Assembly: GCA_947643615.1 (NCBI GenBank)
Contig: CANRWO010000021.1
Location: 1-53,355, forward strand
Source of the DNA: an uncultured Lachnospiraceae bacterium
GTDB lineage: Bacteria; Bacillota; Clostridia; Lachnospirales; Lachnospiraceae
Length of the DNA stretch: 53,355 bases
Direction of reading: 5' to 3'
In this document: positions 8,184 through 17,522 of the stretch, piece after piece
How positions within the stretch are numbered: position 1 is the stretch's first letter
Layout: each line of letters opens with the position of its first letter
The notes under the pieces: model-generated
Seen by the model: only the letters and a program-made list of their open reading frames with translations
The model's database searches: none
What the model was told of the DNA's origin: nothing
Position numbers and translations under genes: made by a program

Positions 8184-9373
8184 TATATCTGCATCATCAT
8201 CCGGTTGTTATATGCTTTCACGATATCCTGGATCTTTTCCGTGGTAGCCAATGTGTTTGTGAGAGATGCGTCATGGTTCATAAAATCGATCAGTGAGGCA
8301 ATGAATTTGCTCATATCGGCTTCGATAAAGTATGGCTTACTGTACAGCTCAGGAGGCAGGTAGGTCAGGTCCGTGGTAACCACTTTGTCAAAATAACCCT
8401 GCTCATATGCCGCATCAAACGCCTTCAGGCCGTCGGTGAAGAGGCCGAAGGTGCAGCAGATGAATACTCTGCGGGCGTTCATCATTTTCAGCTGTTTTGC
8501 CGTATCAAGCATGCTTCCGCCGGAGGATATCATGTCGTCAATGATAATGATGTCCTTGCCGTCAACGTTGTCTCCCAGAAATTCATGTGCTACAATAGGA
8601 TTTTTGCCGTTTACGATTGTAGAATAGTCCCGTCTCTTATAAAACATTCCGGTATCCACACCCAGTACGGTGGCAAAGTAGATGGCGCGGTCCAATGCGC
8701 CTTCGTCAGGACTGATCACAATGAGATGGTCCTTGTCTACAATCAGGTCTTCCTCATAATTGAGCAGTGCCTTGATGAACTGATAGGGGGGCGTGAAATT
8801 ATCAAAACCGTTCAGAGGCACAGCGTTCTGCACTCTGGGGTCATGGGCGTCAAAGGTGATAAAATTGCTGATTCCCATGTCACGCAGCTCTTCCAGGGCA
8901 TAGGCGCAGTCCAGGGATTCCCTTCCGTTTCTCTTGTGCTGCCTGCCTTCGTAGAGAAAGGGCATGATCACATTGATACGGTGTGCTTTGCCGTTGCATG
9001 CGGATATGACACGTTTTAAATCCTGATAGTGGTCGTCGGGGGACATATGGTTGGTGTACCCGTTTATCTCATAGGTAATGCTGTGGTTGCACACATCTAC
9101 CAGAAGGAACAGATCCTTGCCCCGGACGGATTCACTGAAGACTGCCTTGGCTTCCCCGGTACCGAACCGCGGCGTGGAAAGGTCTACCAGATAATTATTT
9201 TCGCTGTACCCGTGAAACGCAGGGTCTTTTTTTACTTTGTCATTGTGTATATTTTTGCGGAATTCAACCATATAATGATTGATCCTGTGTCCCATGTGCT
9301 CCGCGGAAGGAAGGGCAGCAATCTTCAAAGGAGCGACGGGCATAGCGTTTTCCAGTTCCCGTAAATTAGGCAT
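8183..9373 (-). CDS. prs: Ribose-phosphate pyrophosphokinase, long divergent form
   Basis: Makes PRPP from ribose-5-phosphate and ATP, feeding purine, pyrimidine, His, Trp and NAD synthesis. At 396 aa it is about 80 residues longer than the usual enzyme, with a different N-terminal region. The two type I phosphoribosyltransferase-like halves can be followed. The PRPP loop is present as DIIIIDDMISSGGSML, where the classical enzymes have a DMIDTAGT-like loop. Conserved blocks such as DAHDPRVQNAVPL and VISPDEGALDRA are also present. It is the only gene on this strand in the first 42 kb and is transcribed alone from its own promoter, with CGGAGG before the ATG. I consider it a Lachnospiraceae-type Prs rather than an orotate- or xanthine-specific transferase. 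Confidence 0.9.
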   Translation of the reverse strand: MPNLRELENAMPVAPLKIAALPSAEHMGHRINHYMVEFRKNIHNDKVKKDPAFHGYSENNYLVDLSTPRFGTGEAKAVFSESVRGKDLFLLVDVCNHSITYEINGYTNHMSPDDHYQDLKRVISACNGKAHRINVIMPFLYEGRQHKRNGRESLDCAYALEELRDMGISNFITFDAHDPRVQNAVPLNGFDNFTPPYQFIKALLNYEEDLIVDKDHLIVISPDEGALDRAIYFATVLGVDTGMFYKRRDYSTIVNGKNPIVAHEFLGDNVDGKDIIIIDDMISSGGSMLDTAKQLKMMNARRVFICCTFGLFTDGLKAFDAAYEQGYFDKVVTTDLTYLPPELYSKPYFIEADMSKFIASLIDFMNHDASLTNTLATTEKIQDIVKAYNNRMMMQI

Positions 9374-9468
9374 AATTACCTCCGAATGTAATAAATAGCA
9401 TGAATAAATAACTTATTTACCGTTCACACATTGTTTAAAAGAGACAAATGAACGGAGATTACATCTAT

Positions 9469-9497
9469 TTTATAACATTATGCTAGTGACACGTCAA
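9469..9497 (-). promoter_or_regulatory. Promoter of prs
   Basis: On the minus strand TTGACG (9497-9492) is followed after exactly 17 bases by TATAAA (9474-9469). The predicted leader is about 88 bases and holds a small inverted repeat (CGTTCA at 9421-9426 with TGAACG at 9449-9454). Confidence 0.75.
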
Positions 9498-9567
9498 GAA
9501 ATTTGTGGTTAAATTATACTAATCCCCCATGCCAGAGCAGTTTACTGCGATGGTACGCGTCGGAAAT

Positions 9568-9658
9568 CCCAAATTCCCGACTGCAATCAAGGCACATTTG
9601 GGTCTCCGGCTCAAATTGCCGATTGAAAAATCAGTGCATCAGCATAATGTTTCAATCG
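9568..9658 (+). promoter_or_regulatory. Two consecutive hairpins in the leader of the DUF512 gene
   Basis: The 387-base gap between prs and the DUF512 gene contains no convincing gene. Besides the prs promoter it holds CCCAAAT (9568-9574) paired with 9596-9602, then CGATTGAAA (9620-9628) paired with TTTCAATCG (9650-9658), both perfect. A TATACT (9515-9520) on the + strand could be a -10 box, but no good -35 is seen. A structured 5' leader is possible; I recognise no known riboswitch. Confidence 0.35.
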
Positions 9659-9760
9659 ATAAAACTTCAAGATTTTATGCATGGCGGTGCAGACGGCAGC
9701 GGGGGAGTCTAATTTATGTATGGATGGCAGCAATAGGGCCGGCAGGAAAGGCAGTTTGAT

Positions 9761-11092
9761 ATGCAAAAGGGACATGTGGTTAAGGGGATCCTCCCCGGAA
9801 GCATCGCGGAGGAGATGGGGATAGAAGCGGGAGACAGGCTCCTGGCGGTGAACGACACGGAAATAGAGGATATTTTCGATTATCAGTTTCTGGTCCAGGA
9901 TACTTATATTGAAATGCTGCTGGAAAAGCCGGACGGCCAGCAGTGGATCCTGGAGGTAGATAAGGAAGCAGACGAGGATATGGGGATTGTGTTTGAGAGC
10001 GGACTCATGGACGAATACCGACACTGCCATAACAAGTGCGTGTTCTGCTTTATCGACCAGATGCCCCCAGGTATGCGGGATACGCTGTATTTTAAGGACG
10101 ATGACACAAGGCTTTCTTTTCTCCAGGGCAACTATGTGACCCTGACGAACCTGTCGGACCATGATATCGACAGAATCTGCCGATACCGGCTGTCGCCTAT
10201 CAATATCTCTTTTCAGGCCATGAACCCTCAGCTGCGGTGTAGGATGCTGAATAACCGTTTTGCGGGAGAGGCGCTGAAAAAGGTGGACAGGCTGATGGAG
10301 GCGGGAATCCGCATGAACGGCCAGATCGTTTTGTGTAAGGGGTTGAATGACGGTGAGGAATTAGAATACAGTATCCGCCAGATGATGAAATATATCCCCA
10401 ATCTGGAGAGTGTGTCCGTGGTGCCGGTAGGATTGACGAAATACCGGGAGGGACTCTATCCGCTGGAATCTTTTTCAAAGGAAGATGCGGAAGAGGTCAT
10501 CACATTGATTGAAAGGTACCAGAGGGAGTGTTATGATAAATATGGGATTCACTTTGTCCATGCCAGCGACGAATGGTATATTCAGGCATGCCGCGAGATG
10601 CCGGAGGAGGAGAGGTATGACGGATACCTGCAGTTGGAGAACGGCGTGGGTATGCTGCGGCTCCTTGTGAATGAGTTCACGGATGCGATGGAACGGAGAA
10701 AGGCGGCGGAAGGTTTCCCCAAGACGGCTCCCTGCGGGGAAATGTCAATAGCTACGGGCCTCCTTGCGTATCCTTACATCAAGGAGATGTCGGATCGGAT
10801 AGAGGAAGCCTACCCCAATATAAAAATGCATGTTTATCCCATCACCAACTATTTCTTCGGGGAGAAGATCACAGTGTCAGGACTGATTACCGGGCAGGAT
10901 CTTGTGGCGCAGCTGAAAGGGGCACAGCTTGGCGACAGGTTGCTGATCCCGGAAAATATGCTGCGCAGCGGTGAAGACGTTTTCCTGGATGACCTGCGGG
11001 TGCCGGATGTGGAAAAAGCTTTACAAGTACCGCTGAATATTGTAAAATCAAGCGGATATGATTTTGTGGATGCGATACTGGAGCATGTTTGA
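9761..11092 (+). CDS. PDZ / radical SAM / DUF512 protein
   Basis: A 443-aa protein with a PDZ-like N-terminus (about 1-65, including GSIAEEMGIEAGDRLL). A cysteine cluster follows, CHNKCVFCFIDQMP, spaced Cys-x3-Cys-x2-Cys as in radical SAM enzymes. The C-terminal half is the DUF512 domain, with TAPCGEMSIATG and VSGLITGQDLVAQL. It probably binds a 4Fe-4S cluster and S-adenosylmethionine; the reaction is unknown. It is almost always found just upstream of der in Clostridia, as here, which suggests a link to ribosome assembly or translation. Start ATG 9761 follows an AGGAAAGG site about nine bases away. Confidence 0.9.
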   Translation: MQKGHVVKGILPGSIAEEMGIEAGDRLLAVNDTEIEDIFDYQFLVQDTYIEMLLEKPDGQQWILEVDKEADEDMGIVFESGLMDEYRHCHNKCVFCFIDQMPPGMRDTLYFKDDDTRLSFLQGNYVTLTNLSDHDIDRICRYRLSPINISFQAMNPQLRCRMLNNRFAGEALKKVDRLMEAGIRMNGQIVLCKGLNDGEELEYSIRQMMKYIPNLESVSVVPVGLTKYREGLYPLESFSKEDAEEVITLIERYQRECYDKYGIHFVHASDEWYIQACREMPEEERYDGYLQLENGVGMLRLLVNEFTDAMERRKAAEGFPKTAPCGEMSIATGLLAYPYIKEMSDRIEEAYPNIKMHVYPITNYFFGEKITVSGLITGQDLVAQLKGAQLGDRLLIPENMLRSGEDVFLDDLRVPDVEKALQVPLNIVKSSGYDFVDAILEHV

Positions 11093-11110
11093 AAATTCAT
11101 TGCCGCCATC

Positions 11111-11150
11111 TGTGCGTCCCCATTTCGCGGTGTATTTGATGTGACGCACA
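11111..11150. repeat. Inverted repeat between the DUF512 gene and der
   Basis: TGTGCGTC (11111-11118) is the reverse complement of GACGCACA (11143-11150), enclosing 24 bases. No T-run follows. Its GACGCA arm and internal TTTGAT recall the element at the left end of the window, but the rest differs. Confidence 0.4.
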
Positions 11151-11228
11151 TCCCGGGAAAAGCATTTTTAAGCACGTTCCAGAGTACGGATAGCCGAAGG
11201 TATTTTTGCAGATGAACAGGAGGAAGGA

Positions 11229-12569
11229 ATGGCTGAGAGGAAAAGTAAGCCTATAGTAGCGGTAGTTGGCAGGCCCAATGTGGGAAAGTCCACTTTGTTT
11301 AACGCGCTTGCAGGGGAGAGGATATCCATAGTAAAGGATACGCCCGGAATCACCAGGGACCGAATTTATACAGATGTGTCATGGCTGGACAAGACGTTTA
11401 CACTGATCGATACGGGGGGCATAGAACCGGACAGCAAGGATATTATCTTATCCCAGATGCGGGCGCAGGCGGAGATCGCCATGGAAACGGCGGATGTGAT
11501 CATCTTTCTGGTGGATGTGAAGCAGGGGTTGGTGGACGCGGATTCCAAGGTGGCCGATATGCTGCGCCGTTCCAAAAAGCCGGTGGTTCTGGTAGTCAAT
11601 AAGGTGGACAGCTTTGAGAAATATATGCCGGATGTCTATGAATTTTATAATCTTGGGATCGGAGAACCCTTTCCGGTTTCCGCGGCAAATCAAATGGGAT
11701 TGGGCGAGATGCTGGATGAGGTGGTCTCCCATTTTAAGGATGCGGAGTCTGAAGAAGAGGAAGACGACCGCCCAAGGATAGCTATCGTGGGGAAACCCAA
11801 TGTGGGGAAATCTTCCCTGATCAACAAGCTTTTGGGGGAAAACCGCCTGATTGTGTCTGATATTGCGGGAACCACAAGGGATGCGGTGGATACGGAAATC
11901 ACATATAACGGAAAGGACTATGTGTTCATTGACACGGCAGGACTACGGCGTAAGAATAAGGTTAAGGAAGACCTGGAGCGGTATATGATTGTCCGTACCG
12001 TCAGTGCGGTGGAACGGGCGGAGGTGGTAGTTCTGGTAATCGATGCGTCGGAAGGCGTGACGGAACAGGATGCCAAAATCGCGGGGATCGCCCATGACAG
12101 AGGGAAGGCGGTGATCATCGCCGTGAATAAGTGGGACCTGGTGGAGAAGGACGACAAGACCATCTACCGGTTCACGGAGAAGGTAAGGAACATCCTTTCC
12201 TATATGCCTTATGCGGAGATCCTTTTTGTCTCTGCCCAGACGGGACAACGCCTGCCGAAACTTTTCGAGGTCATTGACATGGTGAGCGAGAACCATGCCA
12301 TGCGGGTGGCTACGGGCGTGTTGAATGAGATCATGGCGGAGGCGGTGATGATGCAGCAGCCGCCTTCCGATAAGGGAAAGCGCCTGAGGCTATACTATAT
12401 CACACAGGTGTCCGTGAAACCGCCCACCTTTGTCATTTTCGTGAACGACAAGGAGCTGATGCATTTTTCTTATACAAGGTATATCGAGAACCAGATCAGG
12501 GAAACCTTTGGCTTCAAAGGAACGCCGCTCCGGTTTATTATAAGGGAACGAAAGGATAAGGGACAGTGA
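11229..12569 (+). CDS. der: Ribosome assembly GTPase Der (EngA)
   Basis: Essential GTPase of 50S ribosome maturation. It has two tandem GTPase domains: G1 motifs GRPNVGKST near residue 14 and GKPNVGKSS near 188. The DTGG and DTAG switch II motifs and the NKVDS and NKWDL base-recognition motifs are present. A C-terminal KH-like domain (about 350-446) ends with a basic tail. Length (446 aa) is normal. AGGAGGAAGG precedes ATG 11229. The plsY start overlaps its stop by four bases (ATGA type), so the two are translationally coupled. Confidence 0.97.
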   Translation: MAERKSKPIVAVVGRPNVGKSTLFNALAGERISIVKDTPGITRDRIYTDVSWLDKTFTLIDTGGIEPDSKDIILSQMRAQAEIAMETADVIIFLVDVKQGLVDADSKVADMLRRSKKPVVLVVNKVDSFEKYMPDVYEFYNLGIGEPFPVSAANQMGLGEMLDEVVSHFKDAESEEEEDDRPRIAIVGKPNVGKSSLINKLLGENRLIVSDIAGTTRDAVDTEITYNGKDYVFIDTAGLRRKNKVKEDLERYMIVRTVSAVERAEVVVLVIDASEGVTEQDAKIAGIAHDRGKAVIIAVNKWDLVEKDDKTIYRFTEKVRNILSYMPYAEILFVSAQTGQRLPKLFEVIDMVSENHAMRVATGVLNEIMAEAVMMQQPPSDKGKRLRLYYITQVSVKPPTFVIFVNDKELMHFSYTRYIENQIRETFGFKGTPLRFIIRERKDKGQ

Positions 12570-13243
12570 TGGAAAGAATCATATGCTTATTGATCGGTTA
12601 TGTCTTTGGACTGTTCCAGACAGCTTATTTTTACGGAAAAGCACATGGAATCGATATCCGGCAGCACGGCAGCGGCAACGCCGGGACGACTAACACTCTC
12701 CGCGTCCTGGGAACCAAGGCAGGGCTTATCGTCCTTGCCGGCGACTGCCTGAAGTGCATGGCAGCTATCTGGGTGGTGAAGTTCCTGTTTGGGTCCTCCC
12801 ATCCGGAAATCGTTTATCTGCTGAAGCTGTATGCGGCGGCAGGGGCGATCCTGGGGCACAATTACCCCTTTTACCTGGGTTTTAAGGGTGGAAAGGGCAT
12901 TGCCGCTACTGCAGGGTTGATTCTTGCCTTTCATCCTTACTTTATTGTGATGGGTGTGACTGTTTTTTTCGGGATTTTTTTTACCACACATTATGTTTCC
13001 CTGGGTTCTCTCTTAGTATATGCAGGACTTATCATCGAGATGGTGGTATGTGGGCAGATGGGATTGTTTGCAGGCATGTCCCAGACGCAGTTATATGAGA
13101 TGTATGCATTGACCTTTATCCTGGCGGTGATGGCATATTGGAAGCACCGTGAAAATATTGTCCGGCTTCTTCATGGCAAAGAGAGGAAGACCTATTTGAC
13201 CAAAAAGAATAAGTTGGATGTGGAAGAGGGCGCAGATAAGTAA
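12566..13243 (+). CDS. plsY: Glycerol-3-phosphate acyltransferase PlsY
   Basis: Membrane acyltransferase that transfers the acyl group of acyl-phosphate to glycerol-3-phosphate, the first step of phospholipid synthesis. About five membrane helices and the family motifs [12 protein letters not shown] and [17 protein letters not shown] are visible. The C-terminal tail (about 20 residues, [18 protein letters not shown]) is hydrophilic and charged. The start overlaps the der stop. Downstream gpsA makes the glycerol-3-phosphate substrate, so the neighbouring genes supply consecutive steps. Confidence 0.95.
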   Translation: MMERIICLLIGYVFGLFQTAYFYGKAHGIDIRQHGSGNAGTTNTLRVLGTKAGLIVLAGDCLKCMAAIWVVKFLFGSSHPEIVYLLKLYAAAGAILGHNYPFYLGFKGGKGIAATAGLILAFHPYFIVMGVTVFFGIFFTTHYVSLGSLLVYAGLIIEMVVCGQMGLFAGMSQTQLYEMYALTFILAVMAYWKHRENIVRLLHGKERKTYLTKKNKLDVEEGADK

Positions 13244-13348
13244 AAACGCCCGTTTCCCGTACGTAATCCTTCTGGGATCGGGGGTACGGGGGTGCCTGTG
13301 AATACCGGCTGCGGAAACCGGGATCTGCGGGGGAAAAACACAGAAGAG

Positions 13349-13369
13349 TCCGGCCGGCAGCCGGCCGGA
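13349..13369. repeat. GC-rich perfect palindrome between plsY and gpsA
   Basis: TCCGGCCGGC (13349-13358) and GCCGGCCGGA (13360-13369) are exact reverse complements around a single A. A second hairpin lies just upstream (CCCGTAC 13256-13262 with GTACGGG 13284-13290). The 172-base gap therefore holds two stems but no U-tract after either on the + strand. This may be a stabiliser, a pause site or a repeat element. Confidence 0.45.
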
Positions 13370-13415
13370 TGGCTGAAAAAAACAGAACCGCGCATAAGCG
13401 CAGAAAAGAGGGAAT

Positions 13416-14426
13416 ATGGCAAAAGTATCGATTCTTGGCGGCGGAAGCTGGGGGATAGCCATTGCAGTGTTATTGCACAAAAACGGGCATGAGGTTACGG
13501 TCTGGTCCGCGTTGGCGGACGAGGTGGAAATGCTGAAGAAGAGGCATGAACATAAAATGCTTCCCGATGTCAGGCTGCCCCAGGACATGATTTTTACTGC
13601 AGATGACCGGGAGGCGGTGGAGGGCAGAGACCTGCTTGTGATGGCAGTGGCGAGCGCCTATACCAGGATTACTGCAAACCGTATCAGCGGCCTGGTGGCC
13701 CAGGGGCAGAAAATACTGAACGTGGCAAAGGGAATCGAAGAGCACACGCTGATGACCCTGTCGGAAATCATTGAACAGGAGATCCCTCAGGCGGATGTGG
13801 CTGTTATGTCCGGGCCATCCCATGCGGAGGAAGTAGGCCGCGGCATCCCCACCTCCATCGTGGTAGGGGCATCCTCCAAAGAGACGGCAGAATATATCCA
13901 GAATCTGTTTATGAATGAAGTATTCCGTGTCTATATCACCCCGGACGTGCTGGGTATGGAATTGGGCGGTTCCCTGAAAAATGTTGTGGCCTTGGCCGCA
14001 GGCATTGCGGACGGCCTGGGTTATGGGGATAACACTAAGGCTGCATTGATCACCAGGGGAATCACGGAGATTGCCAGGCTTGGAACCGCTATGGGCGGTA
14101 AATTTGAAACTTTCTGCGGCCTTACAGGGATCGGAGACCTGATTGTGACCTGCGCCAGTATGCATTCCCGGAACCGCCGGGCAGGTATCCTTATTGGCCA
14201 GGGCAGATCCTATGAGGCGGCCATGGCAGAGGTCCAGATGGTGGTGGAGGGTGTTTATTCCGCCAAAGCGGCTATGGATCTGGCGCAGAAATACCAGATC
14301 CAGATGCCGATTATCGAACAGGTGAATAAAGTATTGTTTGAAGGAAAGAGCGCCGCCCAGGCAGTGAAGGAACTGATGCTCAGGGACAGGAAGGAAGAGA
14401 TACTGGACGTTCCCTGGGAAAAATAA
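13416..14426 (+). CDS. gpsA: Glycerol-3-phosphate dehydrogenase [NAD(P)+]
   Basis: Reduces dihydroxyacetone phosphate to sn-glycerol-3-phosphate for lipid synthesis. The N-terminal Rossmann motif GGGSWGIAIAVLL lacks the more common Thr-Ala after WG but is otherwise standard. The central block SGPSHAEEVGRGIPT and the catalytic-region motif NVVALAAGIADGLGYGDNTKAAL are clear. Length (336 aa) is typical. The start at ATG 13416 follows GAGGGAA. It belongs with plsY functionally but is separated by a structured gap. Confidence 0.96.
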   Translation: MAKVSILGGGSWGIAIAVLLHKNGHEVTVWSALADEVEMLKKRHEHKMLPDVRLPQDMIFTADDREAVEGRDLLVMAVASAYTRITANRISGLVAQGQKILNVAKGIEEHTLMTLSEIIEQEIPQADVAVMSGPSHAEEVGRGIPTSIVVGASSKETAEYIQNLFMNEVFRVYITPDVLGMELGGSLKNVVALAAGIADGLGYGDNTKAALITRGITEIARLGTAMGGKFETFCGLTGIGDLIVTCASMHSRNRRAGILIGQGRSYEAAMAEVQMVVEGVYSAKAAMDLAQKYQIQMPIIEQVNKVLFEGKSAAQAVKELMLRDRKEEILDVPWEK

Positions 14427-14484
14427 CTGTGTATGGCGTACCCACAGCAAAGGCTGACGTTCTTTCGTTAAGGAGGTGCTGCCC

Positions 14485-15792
14485 GTGAGAATGTACGATA
14501 TCATCATGGAAAAGAGAAACGACGGGGAACTGTCAAAAGAAGAGATTGATTTCTTCATCGAGGGTTATACCAAAGGCGATATCCCCGATTACCAGGTATC
14601 CGCCCTGATGATGGCAATTTATTTCCGGAAGATGACAGACAGGGAGACATTGGCTCTGACTATGGCAATGGCTAACAGCGGGGATATGCTGGACCTATCG
14701 GAGATCAACGGTATAAAAGTGGATAAACACAGTACCGGCGGCGTGGGGGATAAGACTTCCCTGGCGCTGACGCCCATGGTTGCGGCCTGCGGCATTCCTG
14801 TGGCGAAGATGAGCGGCAGGGGGTTGGGGCATACCGGAGGCACGATTGATAAATTGGAAAGCTTTCCGGGATTTTCCACGGCTCTGACCAGAGCTCAGTT
14901 TATAAGCAATGTGAACCGGGTCGGCATCGCCATAATGGGGCAGACGGCTGATCTGGCCCCGGCGGATAAAAAGCTGTATGCCCTCCGGGATGTGACGGCT
15001 ACAGTGGATAATATGTCCCTGATTGCCAGCTCTATCATGAGCAAGAAACTGGCTGCCGGGGCGGATGCCATTGTGCTGGATGTGAAGACGGGAAGCGGCG
15101 CTTTCATGAAGGCGGAGGCGGATGCCAAGGCTTTGGCGGAAGAGATGGTCCGGCTTGGCTGGAATGCCGGACGGAATACCGTTGCCGTGATCTCCGACAT
15201 GGACCAGCCGCTGGGATATGCGGTGGGAAATGCCCTGGAGGTTAAGGAGGCCATCGAAACCTTAAAAGGAAACGGGCCTGAAGACTTTGTGGAACTGTGT
15301 TTGACGCTGGGAAGCCGGATGCTGATTGCAGGAGGGAAGGCAGCAGATACAGAGGAGGCCTTCCGGAAGCTGCGGGAGGTGATAGAGGACGGCAGTGCGT
15401 TGAAAAAGTTTGCAGATTTCGTGGAGGCACAGGGAGGCGACCCGAGAGCGGTTTACGATACCGGCCTGCTTCCGGAAGCGCCCATCATTCATGAGGTCAA
15501 GTCCCCCGCAGAAGGGTATATCAGCCATATCGCCTGTGATGAGGTAGGCATCTGTTCCCTGATCCTGGGCGGCGGCAGGGAGACCAAGGAGAGTGACATC
15601 GACCTTTCGGTGGGCATCGTACTGAGGAAAAAGGTGGGGGACTATGTGAAAAAAGGGGATTCCCTTGCAGTGATCCACGCAAATTGCGCCCAGAAGCTTG
15701 CAGAGGCGGAAAAGAGGTACTTGAACGCCTGTACCATAGCAGCAGAGGAACCTGTCCGAAGGCCTTTGATCAGGGGAATTATTACCGTTTAG
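14485..15792 (+). CDS. pdp: Pyrimidine-nucleoside phosphorylase
   Basis: Cleaves uridine, deoxyuridine or thymidine with phosphate for pyrimidine salvage. The phosphate-binding block DKHSTGGVGDKTSLAL and the motif GRGLGHTGGTIDKLES are intact. The C-terminal alpha/beta domain carries GGGRETKESDIDLSVG. I chose GTG 14485 (Met-Arg-Met-Tyr-Asp start, as in Bacillus Pdp), eight bases after AGGAGG at 14471-14476; a GTG at 14476 overlaps that site and is unlikely. The protein is 435 aa, normal for the family. Confidence 0.94.
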   Translation: MRMYDIIMEKRNDGELSKEEIDFFIEGYTKGDIPDYQVSALMMAIYFRKMTDRETLALTMAMANSGDMLDLSEINGIKVDKHSTGGVGDKTSLALTPMVAACGIPVAKMSGRGLGHTGGTIDKLESFPGFSTALTRAQFISNVNRVGIAIMGQTADLAPADKKLYALRDVTATVDNMSLIASSIMSKKLAAGADAIVLDVKTGSGAFMKAEADAKALAEEMVRLGWNAGRNTVAVISDMDQPLGYAVGNALEVKEAIETLKGNGPEDFVELCLTLGSRMLIAGGKAADTEEAFRKLREVIEDGSALKKFADFVEAQGGDPRAVYDTGLLPEAPIIHEVKSPAEGYISHIACDEVGICSLILGGGRETKESDIDLSVGIVLRKKVGDYVKKGDSLAVIHANCAQKLAEAEKRYLNACTIAAEEPVRRPLIRGIITV

Positions 15793-15874
15793 GCGGTAAG
15801 GGACTTTGTGGCCGGTCCATAAACCGTTGCGGGAAATGGCAGGGAAACGTTTTAATCATCGCTTCCTTAGTATA

Positions 15875-15912
15875 GTTTTCATATTCCCATAATATAATGG
15901 GAACATGAAAAC
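15875..15912. promoter_or_regulatory. Near-perfect palindrome covering a -10 box and the yqfC start codon
   Basis: Arms 15875-15890 and 15897-15912 match at 15 of 16 positions around AATATA. A consensus TATAAT (15893-15898) sits in the centre. The start codon of yqfC (15905-15907) lies in the right arm, about seven bases after the -10, where transcription would be expected to begin. No good -35 is visible. It could be an operator, a hairpin hiding the start codon, or both. Confidence 0.55.
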
Positions 15913-16195
15913 TATTAGAAACAATAAAAACATCCAACCGAAAAGAGAAATGATCATAGATTCCCTGAAACTTCCCAAGGATATCTGCATGGGCGCCATC
16001 CGGGTCACCATGACCGGGAACAGGGAAGCATGGATCGAAAATTATCGTGGCATCCTGGAGTACACGGACCGAATGATATTGCTGCAGGGAAAGACCTGCC
16101 AGGTCTGTTTTGAGGGAACCGGGCTTTCCATCGACTATTATACCAATGAGGATATGAAGATCAGCGGATGCATCTGCTGTGTCCGCTATCTTTGA
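15905..16195 (+). CDS. yqfC: Sporulation protein YqfC (YabP/YqfC family)
   Basis: A 96-aa protein of the YabP/YqfC family, expressed in the mother cell in Bacillus. The core SLKLPKDICMGAIRVTMTG then WIENYRGILEYTD is diagnostic; it is followed directly by yqfD, its constant partner. The ATG at 15905 gives the usual basic N-terminus of about 15 residues but has no clear ribosome site, and a nearby promoter could make the message leaderless. The alternative ATG at 15950, after AAAGAGAA, would give an 81-aa protein. Exact function is not known for the family. Confidence 0.87.
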   Translation: MKTIRNNKNIQPKREMIIDSLKLPKDICMGAIRVTMTGNREAWIENYRGILEYTDRMILLQGKTCQVCFEGTGLSIDYYTNEDMKISGCICCVRYL

Positions 16196-16200
16196 TCTAC

Positions 16201-16232
16201 TGCCGGAAGGATCCATATGGGCCCTTCCGGCA
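16201..16232 (+). repeat. Hairpin between yqfC and yqfD
   Basis: TGCCGGAAGG (16201-16210) pairs perfectly with CCTTCCGGCA (16223-16232) around a 12-base loop that is itself partly self-complementary. No T-tract follows, so an attenuator, mRNA processing signal or stability element is more likely than a terminator. Confidence 0.45.
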
Positions 16233-16289
16233 TGATTTACGCCGGAACCCCTGTTATCGGGGCGGTATATTGGGAAATGAGGGAATGCC

Positions 16290-17522
16290 ATGATAGAAAT
16301 GCTGAAATATATCCGGGGATACCTTAGGATACGCGTATGGGGGTTTTCGCCGGAACGCTTTATGAATCTGTGCAGCAATAAGGATATTCTTTTGTGGGAT
16401 ATTGTGCGGGACGGGGAAGTATATTACATGAACATAACACTGAAGGGGTTTTATAAACTCCGCCCGATCGCCAAAAAGACCGGAACAAGGGTAGCCGTAT
16501 TGCAGCGATATGGACTGCCTTTTTTTCTGCCCAAGCTTCTGAAAAGAAAGGTATTCTTGGCAGGACTGCTTTTGACAGTGGCTTTCTGGATCTGGTCTTC
16601 CACCCATATTTGGAATATCGAACTGGAGGGGAATTACCAGATCACACAGGATGTATTTAACGATTTCCTGAAGGACAATCAGGTGTCGGAGGGAATGCGG
16701 AAGGACCTTCTGGACATAGAAAACCTGGAAAAGGAAATCAGGAGGCAGTTCCCCCAGGTGACCTGGGCCTCTGCAAAGCTGGAAGGAACGAAACTGAGGA
16801 TATCCATCAAAGAGAATGATGCGCCCATCATTACCGATTCTAAGGAGAGGCCGGCGGGTGCAGACCTTGTGTCCCAGTACCAGGGCACCGTGGTATCCGT
16901 AATGGTGCGCAGCGGCGTTCCCGCAGTGGCTGTAGGGGATGCCGTGGAGACAGGCACTGTGCTGGTGGAGGGCAGGGTGCCAGTCTATAATGATGACGGC
17001 ACTGTGCGGGAATATATCTATGTGGACGCGGATGCGGATGTGGTTTTGGAGCATACTGTCCTGTTTACGGACTCGCTTCCTTTTGACTACATAGAAAAAG
17101 AGTATACCGGAAGGGAAGAGAAAAGGTACTATCTCCGATTCGGGGAAAAGGAATGGCGGATGCCGGAGGACAGACCGTTTCTGGTTTATGACAGCGTGAT
17201 CAAAGAGAGCCGCCCGCTATTGTTCCAGAAGCTTTCGGTTCCCTTTTATACCGGCAGTTATACCCATAGAGAGTATCAGAACGTGGAATATGCATATACT
17301 TTGGATGAGGCCAAAGTGCTGCTGAATAAAAAAATTTCCCAATATATTGAAAGTTTAGAGGAAAAAGGGGTACAAATTATTGAAAAAGATGTTAAAATGG
17401 ATAGGAATGGGGATTCATGGGTTGTGAACGGGGCGTTTTTGGTACAGGAACCCATAGGTGTACGCGTGGAGATTGACAGAACGGAAGAACAGGCAGCGCC
17501 GGGGTCGGAAGAGGACGGGTAA
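16290..17522 (+). CDS. yqfD: Sporulation protein YqfD
   Basis: Stage IV sporulation-type membrane protein of 410 aa. It starts with a cytoplasmic domain of about 85 residues. One strong membrane helix follows (about 87-108, FLAGLLLTVAFWIWSS), then a FtsQ/POTRA-like external region beginning IELEGNYQITQDVF. The C-terminal part contains a long beta-rich section (GDAVETGTVLVEGRVPV). Relatives are needed for forespore engulfment or maturation in Bacilli and are paired with yqfC. It ends right at the phoH start (no gap), so the operon is tight. Confidence 0.92.
   Translation: MIEMLKYIRGYLRIRVWGFSPERFMNLCSNKDILLWDIVRDGEVYYMNITLKGFYKLRPIAKKTGTRVAVLQRYGLPFFLPKLLKRKVFLAGLLLTVAFWIWSSTHIWNIELEGNYQITQDVFNDFLKDNQVSEGMRKDLLDIENLEKEIRRQFPQVTWASAKLEGTKLRISIKENDAPIITDSKERPAGADLVSQYQGTVVSVMVRSGVPAVAVGDAVETGTVLVEGRVPVYNDDGTVREYIYVDADADVVLEHTVLFTDSLPFDYIEKEYTGREEKRYYLRFGEKEWRMPEDRPFLVYDSVIKESRPLLFQKLSVPFYTGSYTHREYQNVEYAYTLDEAKVLLNKKISQYIESLEEKGVQIIEKDVKMDRNGDSWVVNGAFLVQEPIGVRVEIDRTEEQAAPGSEEDG

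Noticed and set aside
9503..9759. Open frames in the prs-DUF512 gap (69-76 codons)
   Set aside because: No ribosome site, no recognisable motif and both overlap hairpins; judged non-coding.
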